This document shows, piece by piece, positions 44,114 to 54,031 of a stretch of 64,000 nt of DNA; the first letter of the stretch is position 1; every line of letters begins with the position of its first letter. Location of the stretch: NCBI GenBank assembly GCA_965216225.1, contig CBDCFF010000034.1:372001-436000 (forward strand). Reading direction: 5' to 3'. The translations under genes were made by a program, and so were the position numbers. The notes below the pieces were generated by a model. It ran no database searches. It saw only the letters and a list, made by a program, of their open reading frames with translations, and was not told the origin of the DNA. The DNA is from 3107 sp965216225 (GTDB taxonomy: Bacteria; Pseudomonadota; Alphaproteobacteria; Rhodobacterales; Rhodobacteraceae).

Positions 44114-45225
44114 TCGACCTCACCGGTTTTGTTGCGGCTTCCGTGACCGGCATCCTGTCGCGCCGGGACGGCAGACGCAACCCGCGCCGCAAGACGTTCG
44201 GCAAAGCCGGACTGCGCGAGCCTGAGGGCAAGCCTGATTGCCGCCGAAACGCCCGTTGCATCGGCGGAACCGTGGGATTTGACAACCGTTCCGTTCAGCC
44301 CCAGGAATACCCCGCCATTGACCCTGCGCGGATCAATGCGCCTGCGCAGGCGTTGCAGCGATGTCACGGCGAAGAGGGCGCCCAGACGTGACAGGATTGA
44401 ATAGGAAAACGCGCTGCGCAGGAATTCGCGGATCAGACCTGCCGTGCCTTCGCCGGTCTTGAGCGCGACATTCCCGGTAAACCCGTCCGTCACGATGACA
44501 TCGACCTTGTCAGAGGGAATGTCGCCGCCCTCGACAAATCCCACGAAGTCGAAACCGGCGGCGGTGGCCGCTTCGGCGATCAGATCATGTGCGGATTTCA
44601 GTTCCGCCCGGCCTTTGTGCTCTTCCGTGCCGACATTCAGAAGGCCGATGCGCGGGCGCGAAAGCTCCAGCCCGTTGCGTGCGTAGGAGGCCCCCATCAG
44701 GGCGTATTGCAGCAGGTCATCCGCATCGGCGCGAATATCGGCGCCGACATCCAGCATGACGTTGAATCCACCGGGATTCCGTGACGGCCACAGACAGGCG
44801 ATTGCGGGCCGATTGATGCCGGGCAGCTTGCGCAGGCAGATCATCGACACCGCCATCAGCGCGCCGGTGTTGCCGCATGACACGGCAACCGTCGCTTCGC
44901 CACCCCGAACCGCATCTATGGCCGACCACATCGAGGTGTTCCTGCCGTAGCGCATGACATGGCCGGGCTTTGCATCCATCGTCACGATGTCGTCGGCATG
45001 GCGAATTTCACAGATTCCGGCCAATGCCGGCTGCTTGCGGATCAGTTTCCTGAGCGTCGCGGAATCGCCATGCACGACGAACCCGATATCCGGGTTTTTT
45101 GCCTGCGACTTGGCCATCCCGGCAACGACCGCAGCCGGGCCGAGATCGCCGCCCATCGCATCGACAGAGACGATAAAGCGCCCGGAGGGCGTCTGTCCGT
45201 TCTCTTTCGATGCGTCCGTCGCCAT
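44110..45225 (-). CDS. plsX: Phosphate acyltransferase PlsX
   Basis: It converts acyl-ACP to acyl-phosphate, feeding PlsY and phospholipid synthesis. The 371 residues include VSVDAMGGDLGP (near 19-30), VSCGNTGALMAVSMICLRKL (near 115) and GFVEGGDIPSDKVDVIVTDG (near 226-245), all typical of PlsX. It lies between rpmF (47-bp gap) and fabH (overlap). Confidence 0.95.
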   Translation of the reverse strand: MATDASKENGQTPSGRFIVSVDAMGGDLGPAAVVAGMAKSQAKNPDIGFVVHGDSATLRKLIRKQPALAGICEIRHADDIVTMDAKPGHVMRYGRNTSMWSAIDAVRGGEATVAVSCGNTGALMAVSMICLRKLPGINRPAIACLWPSRNPGGFNVMLDVGADIRADADDLLQYALMGASYARNGLELSRPRIGLLNVGTEEHKGRAELKSAHDLIAEAATAAGFDFVGFVEGGDIPSDKVDVIVTDGFTGNVALKTGEGTAGLIREFLRSAFSYSILSRLGALFAVTSLQRLRRRIDPRRVNGGVFLGLNGTVVKSHGSADATGVSAAIRLALRLAQSGFAERLAARVASAVPARQDAGHGSRNKTGEVE

Positions 45226-45272
45226 GCCGGGCTATGCCTGATCCGGGGATTGGGGCCGGAAGCAGAAGACGT

Positions 45273-45482
45273 TTATGCCGCGTCTTCGTCTTCCAGATCA
45301 ATTTCATCCGCCCGGGCCACGACCTCCCGGTCATTGTAATGGCCACATGCGCCACAGATGTGGTGCGGGCGCTTCAACTCGCCGCAGTTCGGGCACTCGG
45401 CCGGATTCCCGGCGACCAGCGCGTCATGCGAACGGCGCTGATTGCGGCGCGACCTTGTAACCTTGTTTTTCTGGACAGCCAT
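45273..45482 (-). CDS. rpmF: 50S ribosomal protein L32
   Basis: A 69-residue basic protein starting MAVQKNKVTRSRRNQRRSHD with a zinc ribbon of two CxxC pairs (CPNCGELKRPHHICGACG). It is the usual partner of plsX in a conserved operon linking translation to lipid synthesis. Confidence 0.97.
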   Translation of the reverse strand: MAVQKNKVTRSRRNQRRSHDALVAGNPAECPNCGELKRPHHICGACGHYNDREVVARADEIDLEDEDAA

Positions 45483-45655
45483 GTCTCAACCTCGATATTC
45501 GGGGGGGGCGCACACTCTCAGGCCCCTGATTTCCCCGGAATTACATCTGCGCTTCACGATCCGCCCCGCAGGTTGCCCCGCCATGCAGACGAAGCCGGGA
45601 AAGTACCCGGATTCCAGCCCTGTGCAAGCCCTTTCTTGGGCTTTTCGCCAAGCCA

Positions 45656-46234
45656 TTATCCGTCTTTGTTCAGTTTGTCGCGCAACGCGGCCAGAGATGC
45701 AAATGGTTTCATGTCCTCATCGGTCATTGCCGGGGCGCCGGGTTCGGCAAAAACCGCATCGCCGGGCGTCGCATTTCCGGCCCGCGGATAGTCCGGCAGG
45801 CAAAGGGCAAGCGCCTCGAACATGACTTCGCCTGTATCAATGAACTCCCCCAGGGGTTCCGCATCGTCATCATCGGGCATTTCGCTTTCCCGGCCCGACG
45901 CCACGGATGCGATACCGGCAAGATACCGGCGTGTCACGGACACCTCCAGACGGGTCGTGACGGGCTTCAGCGTCACCACGCAGGGCTGCACCACGGTCGC
46001 CCCGAGTGCCGCCTCCAGCCGCCAGCCGGTTTTCCCGAGGGGTGAGAGCGTTCCCCCAAAGCGGAGTTTTCGCAATCCGGACAGGGAAAGCCTGCCGGCG
46101 ATCACGGATCGCACGCCGGCGTCCGGTTCAAGCAGGAAATCCGTCCCTCCCCGACCCGGCAGGTCCGCCACGCGCAGCGGATGGGGGCAGGGCGCTTCAT
46201 CCTGCATTCCGGTCATCTTCCTTCCTTGAACCAT
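45656..46234 (-). CDS. DUF177 (YceD-like) protein
   Basis: This 192-residue member of the DUF177 family is normally encoded just upstream of rpmF and linked to rRNA/ribosome biogenesis. The conserved core reads VVQPCVVTLKPVTTRLEVSV; only one Cys of the usual CxxC pair remains. The C-terminus holds the family's acidic patch (DDDDAEPLGEFIDTGEVMFE). An alternative start at 46216 (MTGMQDE) has the stronger AAGGAAGG ribosome site. A 173-bp gap separates it from rpmF, in which I saw no gene. Confidence 0.85.
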   Translation of the reverse strand: MVQGRKMTGMQDEAPCPHPLRVADLPGRGGTDFLLEPDAGVRSVIAGRLSLSGLRKLRFGGTLSPLGKTGWRLEAALGATVVQPCVVTLKPVTTRLEVSVTRRYLAGIASVASGRESEMPDDDDAEPLGEFIDTGEVMFEALALCLPDYPRAGNATPGDAVFAEPGAPAMTDEDMKPFASLAALRDKLNKDG

Positions 46235-46293
46235 TTGCGAACCTTCTGTAATCGGATTAGAAGGCAACGACGAGTGTGGCAAGAGGCATCTCA

Positions 46294-46752
46294 ATGACAA
46301 AGATCGGTAACTTGACCGGGGTCGGCGTTCTCGGGCTTTGCCTGACGCTTGTGGCGTCCTGCACCGCAACGTATCGGACCCACGGCTATTTTCCCGACGG
46401 GACCGATCTGGAAAACGTCGTCGTCGGCGTCGATACCCAGGCCACGCTGGAAGATACGATCGGCCAGCCGGGGACGACCGGCGTTCTTCAGGACGGCGAC
46501 TGGTATTATGTCAGGAGCGAGTGGCGACACTTCGCCTGGAAAACGCCGGAAGAAATCAGTCGCGAGGTTCTCGCCATCCGCTTTGACGGGGAAGGTGTCG
46601 TCGAGAACATCGAACGATTCGGAATACGGGACGGGCGCATCGTCGTGCTGTCGCGCCGCGTTACCGACAGCAATCTTCGCAGTATCGGCTTCCTGCGGCA
46701 ACTGCTGGGCAATATTGGCGTGATTTCCGCCGATCAACTGTTCGGCAACTGA
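46294..46752 (+). CDS. BamE/SmpA-OmlA-type outer-membrane lipoprotein
   Basis: The signal peptide ends in a lipobox (LTLVASC, Cys near 23), predicting a lipid-anchored protein. The 152 residues contain the small BamE-like fold (GVDTQATLEDTIGQPGTTGV … DWYYVRSEWRHFAW). BamE stabilises the BAM complex that inserts beta-barrels in the outer membrane. It is divergent from the DUF177 gene, a conserved pairing in this family. Confidence 0.88.
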   Translation: MTKIGNLTGVGVLGLCLTLVASCTATYRTHGYFPDGTDLENVVVGVDTQATLEDTIGQPGTTGVLQDGDWYYVRSEWRHFAWKTPEEISREVLAIRFDGEGVVENIERFGIRDGRIVVLSRRVTDSNLRSIGFLRQLLGNIGVISADQLFGN

Positions 46753-46806
46753 TCTTCTGCGCCATGCAGCCCCGATTGCGCCGCCTGACGCCCGCCGGAA
46801 GGGGTC

Positions 46807-47562
46807 GTGATGCTCTTGCAGGCAAAAGGACGATACCGCGCCCGGTTTTCCCAGGATGCGGAAGACATCCGGGCCGCCCGGAGATTGCGTTATCAGGCGT
46901 TCCTCGAAGGCATCGACGCAAGGCGCGGTGGCTCCGGTCTGGACGGGGACAGTTTCGATGACACATGTACGCACGTTCTGATCGAGGAATGTGCAAGCCG
47001 TGCGGTTGTCTGCTGTTTCAGACTCCTGCCGCTTTCGGATGGCGGCGACATTGGCCAAAGCTACTCTGCCCAATATTACGGATTGTCGCGATTGACGGAA
47101 TTTTCGGGGCCAATGATGGAAATGGGGCGTTTCTGCATTCGCCCCGGCCATTCCGACCCGGACATATTGCGTGTGGCCTGGGGGGCCATGACCGCTTTCG
47201 TCGAGGAAAACGGCGTCGAACTGCTGTTCGGATGCTCTTCTTTCAAGGGGACGGAATCGTCCGGCTACATGGATGCCTTTGCCCTTCTGAAAGAGCGCCA
47301 CCTGGCCCCCCGGCGCTGGTTGCCGCGTGTGAAGGCCCCGGATGTGTTCCGTTTTGCGCAGAAACTTCGCCGCAGGCCAAACGTGAAACATGCCATGTCG
47401 GCCATGCCGCCGCTGCTGCGCAGCTATCTGCTGATGGGCGGCTGGGTCAGCGATCACGCGGTTATCGACAGGCGCATGAATACGTTGCACGTCTTTACCG
47501 GCTTGGAAATCCGGGCCATTCCGGCGGCGCGCAAACGATTGCTGCGCGCCGGGGCGGGCTGA
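46807..47562 (+). CDS. GNAT-type N-acyltransferase, OlsB-like (ornithine lipid synthesis)
   Basis: The 251 residues resemble L-ornithine N-alpha-acyltransferases, which make lyso-ornithine lipid from 3-hydroxyacyl-ACP; the relatives show the same RRLRYQAFLE, EMGRFCIRPGHSD and LFGCSSFKGTE segments. GTG 46807 or ATG 46810 may start it. No olsA-type acyltransferase gene is adjacent, so the pathway assignment rests on similarity alone. It converges with gltB. Confidence 0.8.
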   Translation: MMLLQAKGRYRARFSQDAEDIRAARRLRYQAFLEGIDARRGGSGLDGDSFDDTCTHVLIEECASRAVVCCFRLLPLSDGGDIGQSYSAQYYGLSRLTEFSGPMMEMGRFCIRPGHSDPDILRVAWGAMTAFVEENGVELLFGCSSFKGTESSGYMDAFALLKERHLAPRRWLPRVKAPDVFRFAQKLRRRPNVKHAMSAMPPLLRSYLLMGGWVSDHAVIDRRMNTLHVFTGLEIRAIPAARKRLLRAGAG

Positions 47563-47631
47563 GGATCGACCGGCGCCGGAGCGGAGGGGCAGCAACCGGC
47601 GCATGGTGCGGGTGCGTTTCCCTTTGGCCGG

Positions 47632-50600
47632 TCACGCCCGCACGGCACCTTCCCCGATTCCCAGCGGCACCGGGATATGGGGCAGCATCTCTTTCGGGCA
47701 GACCTGAATGAAATGCGCCTTTTCCGTCTCCCAGTGTTGCACGATGTCTGCGGCGCGGCGGCTGTCCGTCTCTTGAAGATGCCGCTCGATCAGGTCTTTC
47801 AGCTCTGCCTGCCAATGATCCGCCGTCACCGGGCAGGTGATCAGCGTTTCCGCATTCATCAGCACCTCGGCGCGGCCATCCGGGTCATACAGATAGGCCA
47901 TGCCCCCGGTCATGCCGGCGCCGAAATTGGCGCCGATCCGCCCCAGAATCACCACGACACCGCCGGTCATGTATTCGCACCCGTTTGAGCCGCAGCCCTC
48001 GATCACCGCCCTGGCGCCGGAATTGCGCACCGCGAACCGTTCACCGGCGCGGCCTGCGGCAAAGAGACAGCCATCCGTCGCCCCGTAAAGCACCGTGTTG
48101 CCGATAATCGTGTTCTCGGCGGCCACCAGCGGGCTGGACATTCGCGGGCGCACCACGATCGTTGCGCCCGACAGACCCTTGCCCACATAATCATTGGCGT
48201 CGCCCGAAACCTCGATCTTCAGGCCCGGCGCGGCGAAGGCCCCCAGCGACTGCCCGGCGGAACCGGTCAGTTTCACCGTCAGGTGGTCCGGTTGCAGATT
48301 GTTGCGCATACCGAAATTCTGCACGATATGGCTTGCGACCCGCGCGCCCACGGTCCGGTGGGTGTTCTGCACCGCGTAATGCAACTGCATCTTCTCTCCG
48401 TCATTCAGGAACCGCTCGGCATCGCGGACGATCTCTGCATCCAGCGTATCGGGCACGGCGTTGCGGGGCCTGTCGCGGTCATAGGTGATGTCAGTCGTTC
48501 CATCGACGGTGATCAGCAACGGGTTCAGGTCCAGATCGTCCAGATGCGCGGCGCCCCGGCTGACCTGGCTGAGCAGGTCCGTGCGCCCGATGATGTCATT
48601 CAGGCTGCGCGCGCCGATGGAGGCCAGAATTTCCCGCACTTCGGTGGCGTAGAAGGTGATCAGGTTCACCAGCTTTTCGGCGCTGCCCGCGAACCTTGCC
48701 CGCAGGTTTTTATCCTGGGTACAGACGCCGACCGGGCAGGTGTTCGAATGGCACTGGCGCACCATGATGCAGCCCATGGCGATCAGGGCGGCGGTGCCGA
48801 TCCCGTATTCCTCGGCCCCCATCATTGCCGCGATCACGATGTCGCGGCCCGTGCGCAGGCCGCCATCGGTGCGCAGCGTGATCCGGTCGCGCAGGTTGTT
48901 CATGGACAGAACCTGATGCGTTTCGGTCAGGCCCATTTCCCAGGGCAGGCCCGCATACTTGATGCTGGTCGCCGGGCTTGCCCCGGTGCCGCCGTTGTGA
49001 CCGGACACCAGAATGATGTCCGCCCTGGCCTTGGCCACACCTGCGGCAATCGTGCCGACGCCCGCTTGCGCCACCAGCTTCACCGTCACCTTGCAGCGCG
49101 GGTTTATCTGTTTCAGGTCATAGATCAACTGCGCCAGATCCTCGATCGAATAAATATCGTGATGCGGCGGCGGCGAGATCAGGCTGACGCCTTTGGTTGA
49201 ATGCCGCAGCCGTGCGATCAGGGCGGTCACTTTCGCGCCGGGCAACTGGCCGCCCTCGCCGGGCTTCGCGCCCTGGGCGATCTTGATCTCCAGTTCCTCG
49301 CACCGGTTCAGATATTCGGCGGTGACGCCAAACCGGCCCGAAGCCACCTGCTTGATCTTGGCCGACGGGTTGTCGCCGTTCGCTTCCGGCGTGAAATGCG
49401 CCGGATCCTCGCCGCCCTCGCCGGAATCCGACTTCGCCCCGATCCGGTTCATCGCCACGTTCAGCGTCTTGTGCGCCTCGGGCGAGAGCGCGCCCAGACT
49501 CATGCCCGGCGTCACGAAGCGTTTGCGGATCGACGTGATCGACTCCACCTCTTCCGGCGGCACCGGCGCGCCCAGCGGCTTGAAGTCCATCAGGTCGCGC
49601 AGATGGATCGGCGGATTCGACTGCATCCTGGCCGAATACTGTTTCCACAACTGATAGGACGCGCGTGTGCAGGCCGCCTGCATCATGTGCATGGTCTGCG
49701 CTTCCCAAGCGTGGCTTTCGCCCGATCTGCGCGCCTTGTAAAAGCCCCCCACCGGCAGCACGACCTGACCGGACCGCCAGCCCCTGGCGTGGATTTCCTC
49801 TGCCTTCTTCTGGATGCCCGCCACGCCGATCCCCGAGATGCGGCTGACCACGCCGGGAAAATATTCGGCGCACATGGCGCGGGAAAGGCCGATCGCCTCG
49901 AAATTCAGGCCGCCGCGATAGGAAGAGACAACCGAAATGCCCATCTTGGCCATGATCTTCAGAAGGCCCTGGTCGATTGCATCGCGATAGCGGCTGACGG
50001 TTTCGGTCAGCGCCCCTTGCAGCAGCCCGCGTTCGATCCGGTCGGCCAGGCTGTCCTCGGCCAGATAAGCGTTGACGACCGTCGCCCCGGCACCGATCAG
50101 AACCGCGAAGTAATGCGGGTCGATACATTCGGCGGACCGCACGTTGAGCGACGTGAACGTGCGCAGCCCCTTGCGCGTCAGCCAGCCATGCACCGCACTG
50201 GTGGCCAGGATCATCGGCAGGGCGACCCTGTCCTCATTCTGCCCCATGTCCGACAGAACGATATGCCCGGCCCCCGAACGAACCGCATCTTCGGATTCCG
50301 CCCGTATCCGCCCAAGCGCCCCGGACATGGCCCCTGCGCCCGCGCCTGCGGGAAAGGTACAGTCAACCTCCGCCACCTGAGCGCCGAAATGGCCCAGCAG
50401 ACGCTCGAACTGGGCATTCCCCACAAAAGGGCTTTCCAGCGCGATGATCTCTGTCTGGCTGCTGTCCTCATCCAGCACGTTTTTCAGGTTGCCGAACCGC
50501 GTTTTCAGGCTCATCACCCGGTATTCGCGCAGACTGTCGATCGGCGGGTTCGTGACCTGGCTGAAATTCTGCCGGAAGAAATGGGACAGGGGGCGGTATT

Positions 50601-52167
50601 CGTTCGACAGGACCGCGGACGGGGTATCGTCGCCCATGGAGGCGAGCGCCTCCTTGCCGTCCTCTCCCATCGGGGCCAGGATCTGCTCCAGCTCTTCAAT
50701 CGTGTAGCCCGCCGCGATCTGTCGCCGGCGCAGCGCCGCGCCGCCGAACACCGCTTTTTCGGTCGTCGCGGCAAGCTCTGCATCCAGTTCCCTGATCCGG
50801 CCGACCCAATCGCCGAAGGGCAGGGCGCGGGCCAGCTTGTCCTTGATTTCCGCGTCGTGATACATCCGGCCCTTCTTCATATCGACCGCGATCATCTGAC
50901 CCGGACCCAGCGCGCCCTTCCCGGAAACCGTCGCCTCGTCAATCGCGACCATGCCGGCCTCCGATCCGGCGATCAGCAGCCCGTCGCCCGTCACCACATA
51001 GCGCATCGGACGCAATCCGTTGCGGTCCAGCCCTGCACAGACCCAGCGCCCGTCGGTCATCGCCAGCGCCGCCGGGCCGTCCCACGGCTCCATCACCGAG
51101 TTGCAGTAGGAATACATGTCCCGCCAGGCCTGCGGCAGTTCCACCGCCTGCCTGGACCACGATTCCGGCACCAGCATGGTCTTGGCCATCGGCGCCGACC
51201 GCCCGGCGCGCACCATCACTTCGAACACCGCGTCCAGCGCCGCCGAATCCGACGATCCGCCGGGGACAATCGGCTTTATGTCTTCCGCCAGTTCACCGAA
51301 TGAAGAGGACGCCATGCGAGTCTCATGGCTTTTCATCCAGTTCAGATTGCCCTTCAGCGTGTTGATCTCGCCGTTATGGGCCAGCATCCTGAACGGCTGC
51401 GCCAGCCACCATTGCGGAAATGTGTTGGTGGAATAGCGCTGATGGTAGATGGCGAAAGCCGATTGAAACCGCTCATCCATCAGGTCGGGATAGAAAGCCG
51501 CCACCTGTTCGGCCAGCATCATCCCCTTGTAGATGATCGAGCGGCAGGAGAGCGAAGCGATATACAGCTCTTTCACTCCTGCGGCGGTGGCTGCCTTTTC
51601 GACCCGGCGGCGGATCACATATAGTTCGCGCTCGAAATCCTCTTCCTCCAGCCCTTTGGCGTTGGAAATGAGGATCTGCTCGATCTCGGGCCGGGTGGCG
51701 TTGGCCTTCTCTCCCAGACACGACACATCCACCGGCACATGACGCCAGCCATATATCGTGTAGCCCATGCGCAGGATTTCGGTTTCCACGATCGTCCGGC
51801 ATTTTTCCTGGGTGCCGAAATCCGTGCGCGGCAGAAAGACCTGCCCCACGGCCATGAGCTGATCATAATGCGGCTTGTGCCCGGTGCGGCTGATCTGGTC
51901 GTAAAAGAACGCCGCCGGTATCTGCACATGAATACCTGCGCCATCGCCGGTCTTGCCATCGGCATCCACCGCGCCCCGGTGCCAGATCGCCTTCAGCGCA
52001 GCAATGCCCGCCTCGACCACGCGGCGCGACGGCCTGCCGTCCAGCGACACCACCAGCCCGACCCCGCAGGACGAATGCTCATCCTCCGGGTCATAAAGCG
52101 AATGTTCCGCCATGAAGGCGCGTTTCGCCTTTTCCCTGGCGACCCAGTTGGCGTCATATCCGGTCAT
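47632..52167 (-). CDS. gltB: Glutamate synthase (NADPH) large subunit
   Basis: It transfers the glutamine amide to 2-oxoglutarate to make glutamate (the GOGAT half of ammonium assimilation). The 1,511 residues are full length. The N-terminal nucleophile Cys is in EDEHSSCGVGL (near 34), which implies a cleaved propeptide. The FMN/2-oxoglutarate domain is central, the 3Fe-4S cluster motif is CHSNTCPVGVC (near 1150), and the C-terminal beta-helix is Gly-rich. It is coupled to a GFA gene and gltD upstream by ATGA overlaps. Confidence 0.97.
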   Translation of the reverse strand: MTGYDANWVAREKAKRAFMAEHSLYDPEDEHSSCGVGLVVSLDGRPSRRVVEAGIAALKAIWHRGAVDADGKTGDGAGIHVQIPAAFFYDQISRTGHKPHYDQLMAVGQVFLPRTDFGTQEKCRTIVETEILRMGYTIYGWRHVPVDVSCLGEKANATRPEIEQILISNAKGLEEEDFERELYVIRRRVEKAATAAGVKELYIASLSCRSIIYKGMMLAEQVAAFYPDLMDERFQSAFAIYHQRYSTNTFPQWWLAQPFRMLAHNGEINTLKGNLNWMKSHETRMASSSFGELAEDIKPIVPGGSSDSAALDAVFEVMVRAGRSAPMAKTMLVPESWSRQAVELPQAWRDMYSYCNSVMEPWDGPAALAMTDGRWVCAGLDRNGLRPMRYVVTGDGLLIAGSEAGMVAIDEATVSGKGALGPGQMIAVDMKKGRMYHDAEIKDKLARALPFGDWVGRIRELDAELAATTEKAVFGGAALRRRQIAAGYTIEELEQILAPMGEDGKEALASMGDDTPSAVLSNEYRPLSHFFRQNFSQVTNPPIDSLREYRVMSLKTRFGNLKNVLDEDSSQTEIIALESPFVGNAQFERLLGHFGAQVAEVDCTFPAGAGAGAMSGALGRIRAESEDAVRSGAGHIVLSDMGQNEDRVALPMILATSAVHGWLTRKGLRTFTSLNVRSAECIDPHYFAVLIGAGATVVNAYLAEDSLADRIERGLLQGALTETVSRYRDAIDQGLLKIMAKMGISVVSSYRGGLNFEAIGLSRAMCAEYFPGVVSRISGIGVAGIQKKAEEIHARGWRSGQVVLPVGGFYKARRSGESHAWEAQTMHMMQAACTRASYQLWKQYSARMQSNPPIHLRDLMDFKPLGAPVPPEEVESITSIRKRFVTPGMSLGALSPEAHKTLNVAMNRIGAKSDSGEGGEDPAHFTPEANGDNPSAKIKQVASGRFGVTAEYLNRCEELEIKIAQGAKPGEGGQLPGAKVTALIARLRHSTKGVSLISPPPHHDIYSIEDLAQLIYDLKQINPRCKVTVKLVAQAGVGTIAAGVAKARADIILVSGHNGGTGASPATSIKYAGLPWEMGLTETHQVLSMNNLRDRITLRTDGGLRTGRDIVIAAMMGAEEYGIGTAALIAMGCIMVRQCHSNTCPVGVCTQDKNLRARFAGSAEKLVNLITFYATEVREILASIGARSLNDIIGRTDLLSQVSRGAAHLDDLDLNPLLITVDGTTDITYDRDRPRNAVPDTLDAEIVRDAERFLNDGEKMQLHYAVQNTHRTVGARVASHIVQNFGMRNNLQPDHLTVKLTGSAGQSLGAFAAPGLKIEVSGDANDYVGKGLSGATIVVRPRMSSPLVAAENTIIGNTVLYGATDGCLFAAGRAGERFAVRNSGARAVIEGCGSNGCEYMTGGVVVILGRIGANFGAGMTGGMAYLYDPDGRAEVLMNAETLITCPVTADHWQAELKDLIERHLQETDSRRAADIVQHWETEKAHFIQVCPKEMLPHIPVPLGIGEGAVRA

Positions 52168-52544
52168 TGGCTTTTCCCTTCACCCGAGGATGAAAACATC
52201 GCGATGACCTCTGCTTCGGTCATTCGTGCGCGGGCGCCTGTCAGCGCATGGCTTGCAGGGGCCCTGTCGGTGAAATACGCGCCCCCCGGATCAGGCGCGT
52301 TGTCCCCGAACAGTCCGGCCGAAAGTCTCGGCAGCCCCGCCGCCGGACTGCCCCCCGGACCGCCCCCGGACCCCCGACAGAACACCATGGTCCCGCAATC
52401 GGCGCAGAATCCGCGCTCCGCCCAGCCGGAAGAGCGATAGACTTTCACCGGTCCCCCGATCCTCGTTGCCGCCGGATCAGCCGGAAAGGCAAAGAGGATG
52501 CCGCTTGTCCGGGTGCGGCACATGTTGCAATGGCGGGCCGTCAT
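52164..52544 (-). CDS. GFA-family (DUF636) zinc-binding protein
   Basis: The 126 residues have CxxC-type zinc ligands in HCNMCRTRTSG (near 5-10) and FCADCGTMVFC (near 49-54), characteristic of the GFA/Mss4-like fold. It is named after glutathione-dependent formaldehyde-activating enzyme, but most members are uncharacterised. It is inserted between gltD and gltB with 4-base overlaps on both sides, so it is expressed with glutamate synthase; the reason is unknown. The proline/glycine-rich middle (GSGGGPGGSPAAGLP) is unusual. Confidence 0.85.
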   Translation of the reverse strand: MTARHCNMCRTRTSGILFAFPADPAATRIGGPVKVYRSSGWAERGFCADCGTMVFCRGSGGGPGGSPAAGLPRLSAGLFGDNAPDPGGAYFTDRAPASHALTGARARMTEAEVIAMFSSSGEGKSQ

Positions 52545-53965
52545 CTCTGCCCCGCCCGGTTCAACTGTTCGAGAATGCTGTCGGCAGCCTCGCGCCCGTC
52601 GCGAATCGCCCAGACGACGAGGCTTGCGCCGCGCACGATGTCGCCGGCCGCATAGACGCCAGGCAGGGCGGTTGCGTGGCTGCGGAAATCGGCCCTTATG
52701 GTGCCCCAGCGGGTCACTTCCAGCGCGCCCTCGCCCCACAGCGTCGGCAGGGCTTCGGGCTTGAACCCCAGCGCCATGATCACCAGACTGGCCTTTTCCA
52801 CGTAATCCGCGCCGCTGATCGTTTCGGGGCTCTGACGGCCAGAGGCATCCGGCGCGCCAAGGCGCATTTTCTGCACCATCACGCCGGTGACCGGATCGCC
52901 GGTGAAGCCCTTGGGGGTGGAGAGCCAGACGAATTTCACGCCCTCCTCCTCGGCATTTTTCACCTCGCGTTGCGAGCCGGGCATGTTCGCCCGGTCGCGG
53001 CGGTACAGACATTTGACCGATGTAGCGCCCTGCCGCACTGCCGTGCGCACACAGTCCATCGCGGTGTCGCCGCCGCCGATCACCACGACACCCTTGCCGT
53101 CGGCATTCAATTCGCCGGAGTCGAATTCCGGCACGTCATCGCCAAAGCTCTTGCGGTTGGAGGCGGTCAGATAGTCAATCGCCCGCACCACCCCCGCAGC
53201 GCCGCTGCCCGGACCCTGCCAATCCCTTGATTTACAGACACCGGTCGCGATCAGAACCGCATCGTGCCTGTCCCGAATGGCGGCGAACGGGATGTCATCG
53301 CCCACATTTGCATTCAGTGCGAACCCGACTCCGGCGGCCTTCAGTTGTTCGATTCGCCGCATCACCACCGGCTTTTCCAGCTTGAAGCCGGGGATGCCAT
53401 AGGTCAGCAACCCGCCCGCGCGGTCATGGCGGTCATAGACCGTGACCCGCAGGCCCGCGCGGCGCAACCGGTCCGCCGCCGCCAGCCCGCCGGGGCCCGC
53501 GCCGATGATGCCTGCGCTTTCCGCGCGCTCCGTGCCCGGCGTGGCGGGTCTTATCCAGCCTTCCTCCCAGGCCAGGTCGGTCAGGTATTTCTCGACCGCG
53601 CCGATGGTGACGGTGCCGTGTCCCGATTGCTCGATCACGCAATTGCCTTCGCACAGCCGGTCCTGCGGGCAGATCCGGCCGCAGATTTCCGGGAAGGTGT
53701 TGGTCGCCTGGCTCAGTTCATAGGCTTCCTGCAGGCGGCCTTGTGCAGTCAGGTGCAGCCAGTCGGGAATGTTGTTGTGCAACGGGCAATGGGACTGGCA
53801 ATAAGGTACGCCGCACTGGCTGCATCTGCTGGCCTGTTCCCTGGCCTTGGTGTTCGCATACTCGGCGTAAATCTCCTGAAAATCCCTGTTGCGCAGACCG
53901 GCGGCGCGCTTTGCAGGCATGTCCCGTTCGATCGAGACAAATTTCAGCATCGGATTTTCGGCCAT
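52541..53965 (-). CDS. gltD: Glutamate synthase (NADPH) small subunit
   Basis: It passes electrons from NADPH through FAD and 4Fe-4S clusters to GltB. The 474 residues from ATG 53965 include the cysteine-rich CSQCGVPYCQSHCPLHNN (near 47-64) and CGRICPQDRLCEGNC (near 95-109), the FAD motif GIIGAGPGGLAAADRL (near 150) and the NADPH motif VVVIGGGDTAMDC (near 290). A longer in-frame start at 54196 is unlikely. Confidence 0.96.
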   Translation of the reverse strand: MAENPMLKFVSIERDMPAKRAAGLRNRDFQEIYAEYANTKAREQASRCSQCGVPYCQSHCPLHNNIPDWLHLTAQGRLQEAYELSQATNTFPEICGRICPQDRLCEGNCVIEQSGHGTVTIGAVEKYLTDLAWEEGWIRPATPGTERAESAGIIGAGPGGLAAADRLRRAGLRVTVYDRHDRAGGLLTYGIPGFKLEKPVVMRRIEQLKAAGVGFALNANVGDDIPFAAIRDRHDAVLIATGVCKSRDWQGPGSGAAGVVRAIDYLTASNRKSFGDDVPEFDSGELNADGKGVVVIGGGDTAMDCVRTAVRQGATSVKCLYRRDRANMPGSQREVKNAEEEGVKFVWLSTPKGFTGDPVTGVMVQKMRLGAPDASGRQSPETISGADYVEKASLVIMALGFKPEALPTLWGEGALEVTRWGTIRADFRSHATALPGVYAAGDIVRGASLVVWAIRDGREAADSILEQLNRAGQR

Positions 53966-54031
53966 CTGGCATCTCCTGCGGGGCTGGAACAGCGGCCCGG
54001 TCTGTGTAAATCGCCGCCGGGAATAATTAAA

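Noticed and set aside
49201..51303. 700-codon open frame opposite gltB
   Set aside because: Composition is His/Arg/Pro-rich with no recognisable domain; it lies antisense within the unmistakable glutamate synthase gene.
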